A program made the position numbers and the translations under genes. Positions 50,350 to 59,372 of a DNA stretch of 64,000 nt are shown one piece after another; the first letter of the stretch is position 1; each line of letters begins with the position of its first letter. The DNA lies in the NCBI RefSeq assembly GCF_042665195.1, contig NZ_JBHTBW010000081.1:1-64000 (forward strand), read 5' to 3'. The notes beneath the pieces are model-generated. The model searched no databases. It was not told the origin of the DNA and saw only the letters and a program-made list of their open reading frames with translations. The stretch comes from Laceyella putida (GTDB lineage Bacteria > Bacillota > Bacilli > Thermoactinomycetales > Thermoactinomycetaceae).

Positions 50350-51285
50350 TTATTGCATCTCCTGATATGCCCGTTTCGCTTCAAAATAGAGAACCTGAAC
50401 AAATTTTTTCACATTGACGCGGATAAGGGAGGTGGACCGCGTTGAGCCATTCTCCAATTCCGCCATCTTTTTCCGCACGCTTGCGAAATCAAAAAACGTT
50501 GAAGCGTAATTTTCAAACTTCCAATTTGAAAAATCGGCAAGGCCAAGGGACGCCAAATGATTCAACGATTGATAAATCGCTCGGCGGACCCGTTGTTCGG
50601 AAGCTTTGACTTCTTTTTTCAATTCCAGTTCCGTCGCTGATTTTCCAAGCCGTTTTCGGGCCAGATTCACAAAAATCTCTCTAAGGGAGGGAAACCCTTT
50701 TTTCAACGTTTGGCCTTGTTCGCATTGATATAAATAGTCCAGCATATCCAGCAAATCCTTACTGCCGTTTTCACCAGCTATCCCCAATTCGGATAAAAGA
50801 ACATTGCCGAAGAATCTTATCTGGTTTTCGGTGGAAGCTTTGGGTTGCCGGCCCTGCGGGTTGTCCAATTCAAGAACGGCATGGAGTGATTTGTGAATGT
50901 CTTGTATCGACTTTTCCAATCGAATCCGTTCGATGACTTTCCGAATGACCGACACCACCTCGATTCGGTTGATCGGCTTTGTAATATAGTATTCACAACC
51001 GAGCGAATAGGCTGTGCCAATCAGTTCTTTCGATTCCACCTGGGAAATCATGATGATTTTCCCCTTGAATGTCGGTTTTATTTGGCGAATCGTTTCAATT
51101 CCGTCTTGAATCGGCATCAACAGATCGATCAATAAAATGTCTATGTTTTTCAAGGTCAGCATTTGCCCATCCAACAATGAGCCGTCCCCAGCTTCCCCCG
51201 CCACTTTGCCAAGATCCTCGTCTTCGATGATTTGGGCCAACATGGAGCGAACGGCTTCATCATCGTCTGTGATATAAAAAAGCAT
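50350..51285 (-). CDS. glnL: GlnL (YcbB)-type response regulator
   Basis: 311 residues. An N-terminal receiver domain with acidic pocket ITDDDE, phosphoacceptor Asp 54 in ILLIDLLMP, and the switch residues SQ (MISQVES) and K (YYITKPINR). The C-terminal half is the YcbB-type output domain (LREIFVNLARKRLGKSATEL to EQRVRRAIYQSLNHLASLGL, with a winged-helix-like segment). In Bacillus subtilis GlnK-GlnL activates glutaminase and glutamine transporter genes in response to glutamine. The kinase gene ends 4 nt upstream, so the two are coupled. Confidence 0.88.
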   Translation of the reverse strand: MLFYITDDDEAVRSMLAQIIEDEDLGKVAGEAGDGSLLDGQMLTLKNIDILLIDLLMPIQDGIETIRQIKPTFKGKIIMISQVESKELIGTAYSLGCEYYITKPINRIEVVSVIRKVIERIRLEKSIQDIHKSLHAVLELDNPQGRQPKASTENQIRFFGNVLLSELGIAGENGSKDLLDMLDYLYQCEQGQTLKKGFPSLREIFVNLARKRLGKSATELELKKEVKASEQRVRRAIYQSLNHLASLGLADFSNWKFENYASTFFDFASVRKKMAELENGSTRSTSLIRVNVKKFVQVLYFEAKRAYQEMQ

Positions 51286-51289
51286 GCCA

Positions 51290-52606
51290 TCACCCTTCTT
51301 CCGTTAAGCGGTCAACCCGCAATCGAATCGTGAACGTCGCCCCTTTTCCCCCCAACCCGCCCTGGAGTGCAATATCACCCCCGAGTTGTTCGACCATTTC
51401 TTTAACATAGGACAATCCGATGCCTGTGGATGAATTGCCAGAACCATCATATTTGGAAGTAAACCCCGGCTTGAAAATCAAATACTTATGCTTCGGCGGA
51501 ACACCGGGGCCGTCGTCGCCCACCCGGAATGCAACCGAATCACGCTCCCTGTCAACGCCAATGGTGATCGTTCCCGCAGCATGGATCGCTTCCACCGCGT
51601 TGGCGACGACATTATTGATGATCGATAGAATGGTGAAAACATGGTAAGGCGGATGATTCCCTTCAACTGTTAAGACAAATCGAATGTCTTTTCCCAGCAA
51701 ACGGGCATATTTCTCGTTTGTCCGCACGATGATCCCGACAAGTTCATGCACGTCCATATAATCCACGAACCTTTCATCAGAAATGAGCTTTGCAAGTCCG
51801 GCAAAAATGCGTTGGTTGTCTTTTTTGACCTCATGTATTTCTCCGGCGATTTTCAATGCCTGTCTGCGGAATTCCTCGATCGGAACGGCGACCCGTCCAT
51901 TTTTCAAACCGTTTAAACGCTTGTACAGATCATACGATTTCTTCGTGGTGTTCTCAATATTTATCAATGTTTTTTTTAAATGAATGGATTCCTCATATAA
52001 ATTGGAGATGAGCATCAGCATGTGTTCGTTCTGTTTTCTTATTTGCCTTTCCTTTGACTGCGCTTCATATAATTTCAGCACATTAAAAAAGCTGAGCACA
52101 ATAAAACTGTGGGAAATCGCAATAATGGTCATATCGTTCAACGCCGCCAACGTCATCGTTGTTCCCAACACGAAATATTGCATCATCAACTCCACCAAGT
52201 CGGACAATAGTTCGATCGTGATGCCAATGCCTCCGATGATGAAAGGTCGGTTGGGAAATCGGTTGACTTTTGCCAAATGAAATAGAAAAGAATAAGTGAA
52301 ATAATAGAAAAAACTGGAGAAGTGAGCTTGAAAAGAAGAGGTCCAATCAATATTCTCCCCCATGAGCTGATCCAAGAGAACACGAAATCCCACAATCACC
52401 ATTCCTGTCAAAAAACCCGGCAAAACCACTGGCATTTTCCGGAACAACAACAAAAAGAAAAAAAATGTCGGCGCCCCAAAACTGACACGGAACGTTTCAT
52501 TAACGGGATAAAAATTCAATTCGCCTGCCAATGGCACGGTAAACATCATGAGAACAAGTATGAAGATGTCTTTTTTCAACAAATGACTGATGTTCACGAA
52601 AGTCAC
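51290..52606 (-). CDS. glnK: GlnK (YcbA)-type sensor histidine kinase
   Basis: 438 residues. About five or six transmembrane helices (1-180), a short linker and a His region EIHEVKKDNQRI, then a HATPase_c domain with N-box NNVVANAVEAI, G1 DDGPGVP, F-box and G2 STGIGLSYVKEMV. It lacks a clear separate periplasmic sensor domain. It resembles the glutamine sensor GlnK of Bacillus, not the PII protein of the same name. Starts at ATG 52606 and is transcribed divergently from the glnT-like gene. It is the sensor partner of GlnL. Confidence 0.87.
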   Translation of the reverse strand: MTFVNISHLLKKDIFILVLMMFTVPLAGELNFYPVNETFRVSFGAPTFFFFLLLFRKMPVVLPGFLTGMVIVGFRVLLDQLMGENIDWTSSFQAHFSSFFYYFTYSFLFHLAKVNRFPNRPFIIGGIGITIELLSDLVELMMQYFVLGTTMTLAALNDMTIIAISHSFIVLSFFNVLKLYEAQSKERQIRKQNEHMLMLISNLYEESIHLKKTLINIENTTKKSYDLYKRLNGLKNGRVAVPIEEFRRQALKIAGEIHEVKKDNQRIFAGLAKLISDERFVDYMDVHELVGIIVRTNEKYARLLGKDIRFVLTVEGNHPPYHVFTILSIINNVVANAVEAIHAAGTITIGVDRERDSVAFRVGDDGPGVPPKHKYLIFKPGFTSKYDGSGNSSTGIGLSYVKEMVEQLGGDIALQGGLGGKGATFTIRLRVDRLTEEG

Positions 52607-53023
52607 TTCCCCATTTTGTTTGAAAAAAGGTTAACTTACACGGATCAACAGAAGCATTCATTACAACTCCTTCTCATTACCCATTCCCAAAATAATGTGT
52701 GTGTGTTTTTGTAGATTTTTGTTTGATTTTGTAGGTCGAATGATAGGATCAATTATATCCTTATGAATGAAATGGTTGAAAGCCTTTTCATTCCATTCTT
52801 TTTTGGAATCGCGCCTGATAAACAAACGTTTGAAAGAGGGTGAACAAACACCGAACGCAATTTTTGGAAAAGTCTGCATTCATACGGTGCGGTTTAAAGA
52901 GAAGCAAATCTGCCCAGCGGGAGAACCATTTGGGAATTCAATCCAATGACTTAAGTAAAACATTTGTGATATAAAAGTTTTTGGTGATTATGTGTCATTT
53001 TTTTGAAAAGGGGTGGTTTGACC
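52607..53023. promoter_or_regulatory. glnK-glnT intergenic region with three TTTTGT boxes
   Basis: Three TTTTGT hexamers occur at 52707-52712, 52717-52722 and 52727-52732, each separated by exactly 4 nt. The reported GlnL operator in Bacillus subtilis is TTTTGT-N4-TTTTGT, so this is a direct match with one extra repeat. The boxes lie about 300 bp upstream of glnT and about 100 bp upstream of glnK. The remaining sequence to 53003 shows no gene. Confidence 0.75.
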
Positions 53024-54439
53024 ATGGAAGCATTGGGTCATTTGATCACAGAAATCAATGATATTCTCTGGTCCTATATCTTAATCATCATGTTATTGGC
53101 ACTTGGTATTTATTTTACTATCCGGTCTAATTTTATGCAATTTCGTTATATTGGTGAAATGATCCGCCTGCTGGGGGAAGATATCGGTAGCAAAAAACAG
53201 GGAGTCTCTTCTTTCCAAGCCTTTTGCATCAGTACGGCATCCCGGGTTGGCGTGGGGAATATCGCGGGTGTGGCGATGGCGGTCGCCCTCGGGGGACCGG
53301 GAGCCGTGTTCTGGATGTGGGTCATCGCCCTCATCGGGGGCGCTTCCGCCTTTGTGGAAGCCACATTGGCGCAGATCTATAAAATCAAAAACGGGGAAAC
53401 CTTCCGCGGCGGACCTGCTTACTATATGGAAAGAGGGCTCGGCAAGCGGTGGATGGGCATTTTGTTCGCCGTTCTCATCACGCTCTGCTTCGGGCTGGTT
53501 TTCAATGCGGTTCAAGCCAATACCATTACGGTTGCGTTTAAAGCGGCCTACGGTGTGGACCGCATGACTTTGGGTCTCATCGTGGCGGTGTTGTTCTCCA
53601 TCATCATCTTCGGTGGGGTCAAACGGGTGGCTCGCGCCGCTGAACTGATCGTTCCCTTTATGGCCATTGGTTACATCTTGCTTGCCCTGTACATCATGGC
53701 CATCAATTACGATATGATTCCGACCATCTTTAAAGATATTTTTGCAAGTGCTTTGGGATTGAAGCAAATCGTGGGCGGCGGGGTGGGCGCCGCCATGTTG
53801 CAAGGCATCAAGCGCGGTCTCTTCACCAACGAAGCGGGTATGGGAAGTGCGCCAAACGCGGCCGCCACAGCTGATGTGTCCCATCCAGCCAAACAAGGGT
53901 TTATCCAAGCGTTGGGGGTTTTTGTGGACACGTTGCTGATCTGCAGCTCTTCCGCCATGATTGTCTTATTTTCCGGAGCCTATACCCATTCCAATTTGTC
54001 CGGCATTGAAATCGCACAAAAAGCGCTCAGCATGGAAGTGGGCCCTTGGGCCGAACACTTCTTATCCATAGCGATCCTGCTATTCGCCTTCACGACCTTG
54101 ATTGGGAACTACTACTATGGTGAAACCAATATTGAATTCATTCGCAACAGCAAAACTTGGGTCACCGTGTATCGCTTGGCCGTTGTGGGCATGGTGATCT
54201 GGGGTTCCCTGTCCCAGGTGCAAATCGTCTGGGATTTGGCCGATGTGTTCATGGGTCTCATGGCGATAACCAATTTGATCGCCATTGCCCTCTTGGGTAA
54301 AATCGCTTTTGCGGCATTGAAAGACTACAACAAGCAAAAGCAAGAAGGCAAAGATCCCGTCTTCTTCGCGGATAGCCTCCCCGGTTTGAAAGGGATTGAA
54401 GCTTGGAAGAAGAAAGAGAAAAAAGCCAAAGCCAGCTAA
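53024..54439 (+). CDS. glnT: Sodium:alanine/glutamine symporter (AGCS/AlsT family, GlnT-like)
   Basis: 471 residues from ATG 53024 (AAGGGGTGG 9 nt upstream). About 11 transmembrane helices. AGCS family signatures: SSFQAFCISTASRVGVGNIA, GGPGAVFWMWVIALIGGASA, FRGGPAYYMERGLGKRWMG and FTNEAGMGSAPNAAATADV. It co-transports a small amino acid with Na+. The adjacent glnKL genes and GlnL-type boxes point to glutamine as substrate, as for GlnT of Bacillus. No glutaminase gene (glsA), the usual operon partner, is adjacent. Confidence 0.92.
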   Translation: MEALGHLITEINDILWSYILIIMLLALGIYFTIRSNFMQFRYIGEMIRLLGEDIGSKKQGVSSFQAFCISTASRVGVGNIAGVAMAVALGGPGAVFWMWVIALIGGASAFVEATLAQIYKIKNGETFRGGPAYYMERGLGKRWMGILFAVLITLCFGLVFNAVQANTITVAFKAAYGVDRMTLGLIVAVLFSIIIFGGVKRVARAAELIVPFMAIGYILLALYIMAINYDMIPTIFKDIFASALGLKQIVGGGVGAAMLQGIKRGLFTNEAGMGSAPNAAATADVSHPAKQGFIQALGVFVDTLLICSSSAMIVLFSGAYTHSNLSGIEIAQKALSMEVGPWAEHFLSIAILLFAFTTLIGNYYYGETNIEFIRNSKTWVTVYRLAVVGMVIWGSLSQVQIVWDLADVFMGLMAITNLIAIALLGKIAFAALKDYNKQKQEGKDPVFFADSLPGLKGIEAWKKKEKKAKAS

Positions 54440-54445
54440 GCATGA

Positions 54446-54473
54446 AAAAGCCCGTCGCGCCTGACGGGCTTTT
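54446..54473. terminator. Terminator between glnT and chitinase
   Basis: AAAAGCCCGTC / GACGGGCTTTT with a 6-nt loop. It ends the plus-strand glnT gene and may also serve the convergent chitinase gene. Confidence 0.92.
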
Positions 54474-54485
54474 GTCGTTCATCGC

Positions 54486-56015
54486 TTACTTCAACGAATC
54501 CAGCGTGCCGCGGACCGGATTGGAAAACGCATGGCCGGAAGCGGCGTCCCAGTTGATCGACCAGGTCATCACGCCGCGGAAACCGGGGTAGCCACCCGAT
54601 TTGACCAGTTTGTACGATCCACCGAAAGATTGGCCTTTCACCAGGTATTTCAATGCTTTATCTATATTGTCCGGGGTGGTGTAGCCGCCTGAAGCCGCCG
54701 ATGTGCTCGCCGGCAAGCCGATCGCCACTTGGTCCTCCCTCAATGCCGGGAACTTATTGTTCGGATTGTTGCCCACCGGAAACCCTTGCAACAGCATTTC
54801 TGCCATGGCCACATGGAAATCGGGTGTTCCTTGCGCATAGCTTTTGCCGTCCAGACCGACCATCGAACCCGAATTATAATGCTGCACATGTATAAAGGTC
54901 AATTGATCCCTCAGGGCGTGAATCACCGGCAGATAAGCGCCCCATGGACCCCCGTAAGACAAGTATCCGCCTTGCACGTAAGCCGTTTCCGGCGCCATCG
55001 TCAACATGAAGTCGCTGCCGAAAGAGCCGCAAATCGCCCTGATCGCATCGATCATATTCACAATGGCGGGGGTGGTTGGATTCTTAAAGTCCGTATCCCC
55101 GGCCCCAAGCGTCAATGAACTGCCTTCCAAGTCAATATCCATTCCGTTAAAGCCATAGGTTTGGATGATGCTCTTCATCGAGTTGATGAAGTTTTGTTTT
55201 GCGGCCGCATCGTTCAATTGGATATGGCCATTGGCTCCCCCAATCGAGATCAGCACTTTTTTACCCAAACTGTTGAGGTACTGGATATCCGCCTTAAATT
55301 GTTCCGTTGTCGCGTTATAGGGGGTAAATTGCATATGACCCGGAGCTTGTCCGCTCGGTTCGGCGAACGCCACTTGAATCACATCATATTTCGTTGACAC
55401 ATCGCGCAGTCTGATGTTTGTGGAACCGTTGTCAAAATTATGCCAATAGCCGATTAACAATTTGCCGCCCGCTGGTGTTCCGCCTCCGCCATCCCCGGCG
55501 GGATCGGTGGTCACCGTTACGCTGTTGCTCGCACCGGACCGGTTGCCAGCCGCATCCTTCGCTTTAACCGTAAAGGTATAGGACGTGTTGGCGCTTAGAC
55601 CCGTCACCGTATAACTCGCTTGGCTGCTTGTCCCGGCCAGGCTGGCGCCGTTATACACTTCATAAGCGGCAACCCCGACATTATCGGTCGAAGCCGTCCA
55701 TGACAGGCTCACGCTGCTCGCGGTTTTGCCGGTCACTTTGAGCCCTGACGGAGCGGTGGGCGCCGTGGTATCGTCACCGCCGCCTCCCCCGGAAGAGACG
55801 AACTTCCACAACGCCGGCACGTTGGGCGGTTCCCAACCAACCAAAGAAGTATGGGCTTGTAAACAGGAGTAGGTGCTGCCTTGGTACGTCACCTGATCCC
55901 CCACTTTGTAATTGACATTGGGCGCCCACTCACTTGCCGCAAAAACGCTTACGGGCAGGAGCGAAACCAAAAGCAGGGTCACAACCAACAAAGCTCTGCA
56001 ACGGCGTTTGTCCAT
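54486..56015 (-). CDS. Secreted GH18 chitinase with CBM5/12 and FnIII domains
   Basis: 509 residues from ATG 56015 (AAAGGGG 7 nt upstream). A signal peptide ends near SVFAA; then a CBM5/12-type chitin-binding domain (WAPNVNYKVGDQVTYQGSTY to LVGWEPPNVPALWKF), a fibronectin III domain (TAPSGLKVTGKTASSVSLSW onward), and a GH18 catalytic barrel with the DxxDxDxE motif as GFNGMDIDLEGSS, Glu being the acid/base. An FnIII-GH18 arrangement is usual for bacterial chitinases. The enzyme hydrolyses chitin outside the cell. Single gene. Confidence 0.94.
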   Translation of the reverse strand: MDKRRCRALLVVTLLLVSLLPVSVFAASEWAPNVNYKVGDQVTYQGSTYSCLQAHTSLVGWEPPNVPALWKFVSSGGGGGDDTTAPTAPSGLKVTGKTASSVSLSWTASTDNVGVAAYEVYNGASLAGTSSQASYTVTGLSANTSYTFTVKAKDAAGNRSGASNSVTVTTDPAGDGGGGTPAGGKLLIGYWHNFDNGSTNIRLRDVSTKYDVIQVAFAEPSGQAPGHMQFTPYNATTEQFKADIQYLNSLGKKVLISIGGANGHIQLNDAAAKQNFINSMKSIIQTYGFNGMDIDLEGSSLTLGAGDTDFKNPTTPAIVNMIDAIRAICGSFGSDFMLTMAPETAYVQGGYLSYGGPWGAYLPVIHALRDQLTFIHVQHYNSGSMVGLDGKSYAQGTPDFHVAMAEMLLQGFPVGNNPNNKFPALREDQVAIGLPASTSAASGGYTTPDNIDKALKYLVKGQSFGGSYKLVKSGGYPGFRGVMTWSINWDAASGHAFSNPVRGTLDSLK

Positions 56016-56156
56016 CAGAATACCCCTTTCCATTGACAATATAAGTAAATGTTCTCAATATTTCAATAAGTCTCTATGTCTATATTTAATCATATCTCTA
56101 TTCTGAAAACAAGGATTTCACCTATCATCTAGTTGTCATGACAACTATTCTTTTTA

Positions 56157-56447
56157 ATAAAAAAGCTACTCTTATTAAAGAGTAGCGAGAATGTTGACAA
56201 AGTGGCCCCGGAGTCGATTTTTGAGTCTGCATTCCTTGGTCGCTCTATCAGGAAGTAGCTCCCGTCGCCGAACTCCGGCGCGGGCAAAGTCACTGTCGTT
56301 CTTAGTGTTGCCCGCTTTCCTCCTCCGTTCGGCACTCCGCTTGATTAACAGCTCCCAGTCACTCCGCTTTCACCCACAGGGTACAGGCAAAAATCTTCCT
56401 CCTCTAGGCTTTGTCATTACCCTGGCTACTCTCATTAAAGAGTAGCC
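56157..56447 (-). ncRNA. Structured terminator-embedded element, copy 2
   Basis: On the minus strand it begins 20 nt after the PhnD-like stop with the hairpin GGCTACTCT...AGAGTAGCC (56447-56424), runs through a core almost identical to copy 1 (GATTTTTGCCTGTACCCTGT onward, and CAGACTCAAAAATCGACTCC near the end), and closes with the near-identical hairpin GCTACTCTT / AAGAGTAGC and TTTTTT (56186-56157). The GCGGGCAA stem is kept while its loop differs from copy 1. Same orientation as the upstream gene. Confidence 0.75.
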
Positions 56448-56466
56448 AACTTGTGCAAAACACCTA

Positions 56467-57336
56467 TTATTGCAGATTCAACAATTGCATCGCATCGCGA
56501 ACCGGCTTGTAGAAAGCGCGGTCGGTGCGCTCATATTTGGCGATCCCCAGTTCTTCCAACACTTCTGGGTCTTTTTCGTCGGCCAAGGTTAACGCATCCG
56601 CCAATTTTTCTTTCAACTCCTTGTCCAGTTGCGGATGGACGGCGATCGGCGCACCCGGAATCAGGCTGGAAGTCCAGATAATCTGGAGCTGATCCGGATT
56701 AAGCTTGCCTTCATTGACCAGTTTTCTGTAGGTGACGTCATTCATCGCCCCGGCATCCACTTGCTTGTTGTACACCATTTGCCCGACCGCATCATGGCCG
56801 CCCGCATACGTGACTTTGCCGAAAAAACGGGATGGATCAATGTGATAGCGTTGCATGTAAGCGGTTGGCATCAAATAACCCGAGGTGGAACCCCGATCCA
56901 CAAAAGCGAACGATTTGCCTTTTAACGCTTGCAGAGAAGTCAGTCCGCTATCCTTGCGCGTGACAATGATGCTATGGTAGCCGCCCCCTGAATCCGCCTG
57001 GTTCTCCACCACGATCGGAACCGCGCCCACTTCTTTTTCGGCCTGCACATAGCTAAGTGGGCCAAACAGGGCAAAATCGATTTTACGCTCACGCATCGCT
57101 TCGATGACTCCGTCATAATCAGGCGCAACATAGATTTTCACTTGCACATTCAGTTCCGTCTCAAGATATTTGACAAGTTCCTCATACTTATCTTCCAGTT
57201 CTTTGGGGTCCTCGTGCGGGATGATGCCCATCCGCAATACTTTGTTGCTCTCAGCGACTCCCATTAACGATTGGCAGCCGACAAGGGCCATTACGACGAT
57301 GAAGCAAGATAAAAAAATGATTCCCAAACGTTTCAT
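56467..57336 (-). CDS. PhnD-like phosphonate/phosphite-binding lipoprotein
   Basis: 289 residues from ATG 57336 (GGAGG 8 nt upstream). The lipobox is ALVGC. The periplasmic-binding fold of the PhnD/PtxB family is readable: LRMGIIPHEDPKELEDKYEE, YDGVIEAMRERKIDFALFGP, LSYVQAEKEVGAVPIV, SLQALKGKSFAFVDRGSTSG, YLMPTAYMQRYHIDP and VDAGAMNDVTYRKL. Phosphonate, phosphite or a related oxyanion is the likely ligand. No PhnC/PhnE ABC genes are near, so it is an orphan binding protein or uses a transporter encoded elsewhere. Confidence 0.9.
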   Translation of the reverse strand: MKRLGIIFLSCFIVVMALVGCQSLMGVAESNKVLRMGIIPHEDPKELEDKYEELVKYLETELNVQVKIYVAPDYDGVIEAMRERKIDFALFGPLSYVQAEKEVGAVPIVVENQADSGGGYHSIIVTRKDSGLTSLQALKGKSFAFVDRGSTSGYLMPTAYMQRYHIDPSRFFGKVTYAGGHDAVGQMVYNKQVDAGAMNDVTYRKLVNEGKLNPDQLQIIWTSSLIPGAPIAVHPQLDKELKEKLADALTLADEKDPEVLEELGIAKYERTDRAFYKPVRDAMQLLNLQ

Positions 57337-57678
57337 GCCAAAGCCTCCAACAAACATAGTCCTTTTGCGCCATCTCTCGACGGCACTTAGATCCATAATA
57401 CCAATGATAAGTAAACCATTCTGATATTCAATGATAAGACTATAAAAATAGATTAGGAAGAGGTTAAAAACAACTAATTTACGACATTTATTACATAAAA
57501 ATCGCGCGCAAGACTGATGTCTCCACGCGCGATGCCGCTTGTATATTCTTGCGAGCGAGAAAACCCCCTAGCTTCAGCTATGGGGATGATAGCGAGCGTT
57601 GGTCAAGAGAGGGGGTTAACCCTTTTACAAAATTGCTGAACCCGCTCATGCCCTTGCCGGTCACGGCACCCGTCCCCC
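57337..57678. other. Spacer with terminator and repeat-like palindromes
   Basis: No gene. It contains the terminator at 57501-57533. It also has CCCCCTAGCTTCAGCTATGG near 57565-57585, an imperfect palindrome of the kind seen at IS605-family ends, but without a matching second end it could not be assigned. Confidence 0.5.
57501..57533 (-). terminator. Terminator of the bpsAB unit
   Basis: ATCGCGCG / CGCGCGAT with a 17-nt loop; on the minus strand TTTTT follows the 3' arm. It is about 150 nt beyond the bpsB stop. Confidence 0.65.
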
Positions 57679-58224
57679 TCACATCCGCCTCGTCGGCATC
57701 CACTCTTCATAATGCGTCCACTCCGACCACGCTTGCTCTTCGGCGGGGATCCGCACACGAAAGAGGACAAGGGCGTTCAGGGCGGAAACCACCATCATCG
57801 TCACCACCGCGCCCAACATCAGGGGCAAGCAAATGAGTTCAATGATCACCACCAAATAATTCGGATGGCGAATATATTTATACGGCCCTTTCACTTGCGG
57901 CTCTTGCCCCGGAATGAGCAAGATGCGCGTATTCCAGTATCGCCCCAGCGAACGGATGCACCAGATACGCACCCCTTGTGCCAGCACAAAGAGAAGAAAG
58001 GGAATGGCCCACCATGCCGGCGGTGTCGCCCCAAACACGAGACACTCGACCCCCATTCCCACAAACAGCAGCGCGTGAACCAGCACCAACAGGGGATAAT
58101 GCCGCCTTCCGAATTCAACCGCGCCCCGTTTTTTCATCCACCGGGTATGCCGCTCGGCCAACCAACACTCTCCGACACGTTGCACGATGACAAAGAGAAG
58201 AATCCCCCATTCCAATCGATTCAT
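57679..58224 (-). CDS. bpsB: Isoprenylcysteine carboxyl methyltransferase-family protein (BpsB-like)
   Basis: 181 residues with four to five transmembrane helices. ICMT signature: GPYKYIRHPNYLVVIIELIC (the RHPxY motif that binds SAM) and a C-terminal EEQAWSEWTHYEEWMP. In Bacillus subtilis BpsB (YpbQ) methylates alkylpyrones made by BpsA, giving alkylpyrone methyl ethers. It overlaps bpsA by ATGA, so co-translation is clear. Confidence 0.9.
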   Translation of the reverse strand: MNRLEWGILLFVIVQRVGECWLAERHTRWMKKRGAVEFGRRHYPLLVLVHALLFVGMGVECLVFGATPPAWWAIPFLLFVLAQGVRIWCIRSLGRYWNTRILLIPGQEPQVKGPYKYIRHPNYLVVIIELICLPLMLGAVVTMMVVSALNALVLFRVRIPAEEQAWSEWTHYEEWMPTRRM

Positions 58225-59297
58225 TCGACTGTCTCCTTTGCTTGTAATAAGACCGTTTCCAGGCTGAACCCAGGCCCCAGCGCGGCCAACAATCCCATCT
58301 CACCCGGCTGCAAAGGCTGGCGCATGGCTTGTTCCAACACAAATAACACCGTGGGCGATGACATATTCCCGTATTTTTTCAACACTTCGTAAGCGCCGGC
58401 CAACTTGGCCCGCGTCATCCCCAACGCTTCCTCATATGCCTCCAGGACTTTCTTCCCGCCCGGATGCATAAACAAGCGGTCGATTCGGGTCATGGTTAAC
58501 TGATGGGAAGCGAGAAAAGGATCCAGCACCCCTTTCACCTGTTGTTTGATCAATGTGGGAATATCCCGTGAGAAGATGACTTTCATCCCATCGTCCATAA
58601 AATCCCATCCCATCACATCGAGGGAATCCGGCCAACAATGGCTGGCGGCATCGACCACTTCCCAACGCACTGTTGGCGGGCCACCTTTGCGCGCCTCCCC
58701 CGAGACCAAGACCGCCGCCGCTCCGTCCCCAAATAAAGAGGTGGCCACAAGGTTGCTTTTGCTGTGGTCTTGCCGGCGGAAGGTCAAGCTACAACACTCG
58801 ACCGCCACCAACAACACCCGATCGGTTGGCCAAGCTTTGGCAACCGCTGCGGCTTGCCTCAATCCGGCGGCCCCTCCCGCGCAACCGAGCCCCCATATTG
58901 GCGTCCGCTTCACATTCTTGCGCAACCCCAACTGGTTGATCAGCCGTGCGTCCAAACTTGGCGTCGCCAGGCCTGTGGTGGAGACGACAAGGAGGTGGTC
59001 GATCTCGGTGGGGTGGCAACCCGCTTGCGCCAGACATCGCCTGACCGCCTCCGTCCCCAACCGGCAAGCGGTCTCAATATAAGCCTGATTCTTCTCTTGC
59101 ACCGAATGCTCTTCTTCAAACCATGCCAATGGCTTGCTCACGTGCCTTGTGTCAATGGCCGTATTCTCAAATATCTTCAACAACCGTTCAATTCCCGGGA
59201 AGGCTTCCCCAAATAGACTCCCGGCAAACGTACGGGCTTCAGTCTGGTGGAGCACATAGGGTGGCACTGCTGTCCCCACTGCAATGATTCGCGGCAT
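58221..59297 (-). CDS. bpsA: Type III polyketide synthase (BpsA-like)
   Basis: 358 residues, normal for a chalcone-synthase-fold enzyme. Catalytic Cys in GLGCAGGAAGL, His in FMHPGGKKVLEAY and Asn in YGNMSSPTVLFVLE; GPG loop in AALGPGFSLETVLL. Bacterial members condense malonyl-CoA onto long-chain acyl-CoA to make triketide and tetraketide pyrones. With bpsB it forms a two-gene unit, transcribed on the minus strand. Product identity is inferred from the Bacillus pair. Confidence 0.93.
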   Translation of the reverse strand: MPRIIAVGTAVPPYVLHQTEARTFAGSLFGEAFPGIERLLKIFENTAIDTRHVSKPLAWFEEEHSVQEKNQAYIETACRLGTEAVRRCLAQAGCHPTEIDHLLVVSTTGLATPSLDARLINQLGLRKNVKRTPIWGLGCAGGAAGLRQAAAVAKAWPTDRVLLVAVECCSLTFRRQDHSKSNLVATSLFGDGAAAVLVSGEARKGGPPTVRWEVVDAASHCWPDSLDVMGWDFMDDGMKVIFSRDIPTLIKQQVKGVLDPFLASHQLTMTRIDRLFMHPGGKKVLEAYEEALGMTRAKLAGAYEVLKKYGNMSSPTVLFVLEQAMRQPLQPGEMGLLAALGPGFSLETVLLQAKETVE

Positions 59298-59372
59298 AAT
59301 CCAGCCTCCGCTTTTCCTTTGTTTTCCATATCATCCCCCGATTCGGTTTCTCTATGCAAAAACTCCCCCGCT

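Noticed and set aside
53093..53908. Minus-strand open frame of 271 codons
   Set aside because: Antisense to the sodium:alanine/glutamine symporter; no motifs of its own.
57560..57600. IS605-family end around the CCCCCTAGCTTCAGCTATGG palindrome
   Set aside because: Only one end-like palindrome and no matching partner or interrupted gene could be found, unlike the clear case at 29617-30022.
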